NCBI GenBank assembly: GCA_031284675.1
Contig: JAITXQ010000065.1
Span: 1 to 5,040, forward strand
Source of the DNA: Rickettsiales bacterium
GTDB taxonomy: Bacteria > Pseudomonadota > Alphaproteobacteria > Rickettsiales > Anaplasmataceae
Direction: 5' to 3'
DNA length: 5,040 bases
This document shows, piece after piece, positions 4,301 to 5,040 of the stretch. The position numbers and the translations under genes were made by a program. Every line of letters starts with the position of its first letter. The first letter of the stretch is position 1. Under the pieces are notes generated by a model. It had not been told where the DNA came from, made no database searches, and worked only from the letters and a program-made list of their open reading frames with translations.

Positions 4301-4712
4301 TTAACATCTCTGTTGAAAATCATCTATTTCTTTAACAGTCATTTTTTCATTAGAAGATAAATAGAACCAACGTAATGCTTTATCTATAGGAATAATTCTG
4401 TATTGAGCGGTAGAATAGAACTTATTTAAAAAATCAACTATTGAGCCATAAGTAGTTCCTTCACTACTATATTTTTCATTTATAATTTTATTCATTAAAT
4501 TTTTTGTCTTTTGAAATTTTATTTGTGAATATAAATTATAAAAAATTTAATCATTACCTTCACTAAATCCTATTACAAAATAAGTCTGACCTGTGTCATT
4601 TAGATTTTTCCAAAAATTTCCATTACGCCAACCGTTAGTTCTACCTACATCAGAAAAAAAGACTTATTTGAAATAACAACAACATCGAAATGCTCAAAAC
4701 AATTCTTTTCAT
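4301..4712 (-). pseudogene. Small secreted protein gene broken by a frameshift and an in-frame stop
   Basis: On the minus strand AAAAAGG precedes ATG 4712, which begins a signal peptide (MKRIVLSISMLLLFQISLFF) and then stops (TGA, 4652-4650). One added base in the seven-base tract at 4654-4660 restores SDVGRTNGWRNGNFWKNLND and TGQTYFVIGFSEGND. An in-frame TAA follows at 4549-4547, after which the frame continues to YGSIVDFLNKFYSTAQYRII, PIDKALRWFYLS and the TAA at 4303-4301. The whole reads as one protein of about 137 residues. The N-G-x-x-W/F...L...Y..GF.EG motif plus a later YG.IVD.L..FY......IPI..AL matches, from memory, a widespread type of small periplasmic protein of unknown function. 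The 3' part alone (ATG 4495, 64 codons) is an open frame but has no signal or good ribosome site. It was probably exported when intact. Confidence 0.6.
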
Positions 4713-4763
4713 AGTACCTTTTTAATCAACTGGAGGATTTTCATCCAAAAAAATATTTTATAA

Positions 4764-4792
4764 TATATAATAGTACATATTCATATTGTAAA
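4764..4792 (-). promoter_or_regulatory. Candidate promoter for the minus-strand secreted-protein pseudogene
   Basis: On the minus strand TTTACA (4792-4787) is followed after 17 bases by TATATA (4769-4764), about 50 bases before ATG 4712. The boxes resemble sigma-70 sites, but such matches are common in DNA this AT-rich. The interval 4713-4869 is the divergent intergenic region between this gene and the lipoprotein at 4870 and holds no other feature I can support. Confidence 0.25.
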
Positions 4793-4869
4793 AGTATATT
4801 CAACTACTTGTTAATTTTATTTCATTGATAAAAAAAGTGACTTTAATAGCAAGAGGTATAGGTGAAAAG

Positions 4870-5040
4870 TTGAAAAGGATAATATCTTTATTACTAATAG
4901 CTGAATTTCTCATTTTATTCCCAGCCTGTCAAAGAAACAAAATAACGCAGCTACAGCCAACTACTACAGAGATCCAAGAGATAGCGCAGTCCTCTTCAAA
5001 AGACTGTATGTCTAGATACAGTAAGACCAAATTGTTCTTT
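4870..5040 (+). CDS. Lipoprotein, N-terminal part, TTG start, runs off the window
   Basis: TTG 4870 follows AGGTG (4860-4864) by five bases and opens MKRIISLLLIAEFLILFPAC, a lipoprotein signal with the acceptor Cys at residue 20. A Gln/Thr-rich linker follows (QLQPTTTEIQEIAQSSSKDC), a second Cys lies at 46, and the frame runs to the window end (57 codons seen). The product would be lipidated and membrane-anchored. GTG 4863 gives only three codons. The signal is of the same type as the remnants at 1164 (LLTAC) and 1882 (MKKRIISIAA once frame is restored), and the A-ending codons also match those genes. Together these suggest another member of the same array of small envelope proteins. It diverges from the minus-strand secreted-protein pseudogene. 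The mature family cannot be identified from this fragment. Confidence 0.6.
   Translation, partial: MKRIISLLLIAEFLILFPACQRNKITQLQPTTTEIQEIAQSSSKDCMSRYSKTKLFF

Noticed and set aside
2462..4790. TTCATATTGTA occurring at 2462-2472 and 4780-4790
   Set aside because: An 11-base match is expected by chance in 5 kb of AT-rich DNA, and the flanks do not match.

Overview
The window is AT-rich (roughly one third G+C by eye). It looks like accessory DNA from a Gram-negative bacterium, or from a plasmid or prophage carried by one. The evidence is Shine-Dalgarno-type ribosome sites before most starts, Sec signal peptides ending in A-x-A, lipoprotein signals ending in a Cys, and ATGA stop/start overlaps of the kind seen in compact operons. 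I see no tRNA, rRNA, CRISPR array, transposase or integrase, and no gene that fixes the species. No core metabolic gene is present.

Left part (1-2130), all on the plus strand: a run of very small, mostly exported or membrane proteins. It holds a lipoprotein whose start is out of frame at an A tract (1-419), a Cys-rich exported membrane-anchored protein (416-745, ATGA overlap), a 71-codon protein with a strong ribosome site but an ATT start (814-1029), and a possible 26-residue peptide (1026-1106, ATGA overlap). These are followed by a long decayed lipoprotein/membrane-protein gene (1126-1885) and two remnants of signal-peptide genes (1882-1942, 2022-2130). A 17-base palindrome occurs twice here (1013-1029 and 1151-1167), and its second copy lies exactly where the long pseudogene loses frame.

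Middle (2149-3741), plus strand: an intact 80-residue helical protein, then about 140 bases packed with inverted repeats, two of them interleaved as in a pseudoknot. Next come an intact 44-residue protein, a possible 36-residue protein with a CTG start, a decayed membrane segment (2812-3021), and the largest intact gene (3031-3741, about 236 residues, unrecognised). The decayed segment is in the same frame as that large gene. Codons from about 2523 to 2657 and from 3031 onward favour T endings (GTT, TCT, CCT). The broken stretches at 1126-1885 and 2812-3021 favour A endings (GCA, GGA, AGA, ATA), which suggests a mosaic.

Right part (3742-5040): a mostly non-coding stretch with a weak hairpin, an antisense ORF pair centred on a 23-base palindrome (3972-4252), and a minus-strand pseudogene of a small secreted protein (4301-4712). 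Opposite and divergent to that pseudogene, a plus-strand lipoprotein gene with a TTG start runs off the window end (4870-5040). The overall picture is a decaying array of small envelope-protein genes with a few intact survivors and one structured intergenic region. The functions of the intact genes cannot be read from sequence alone.
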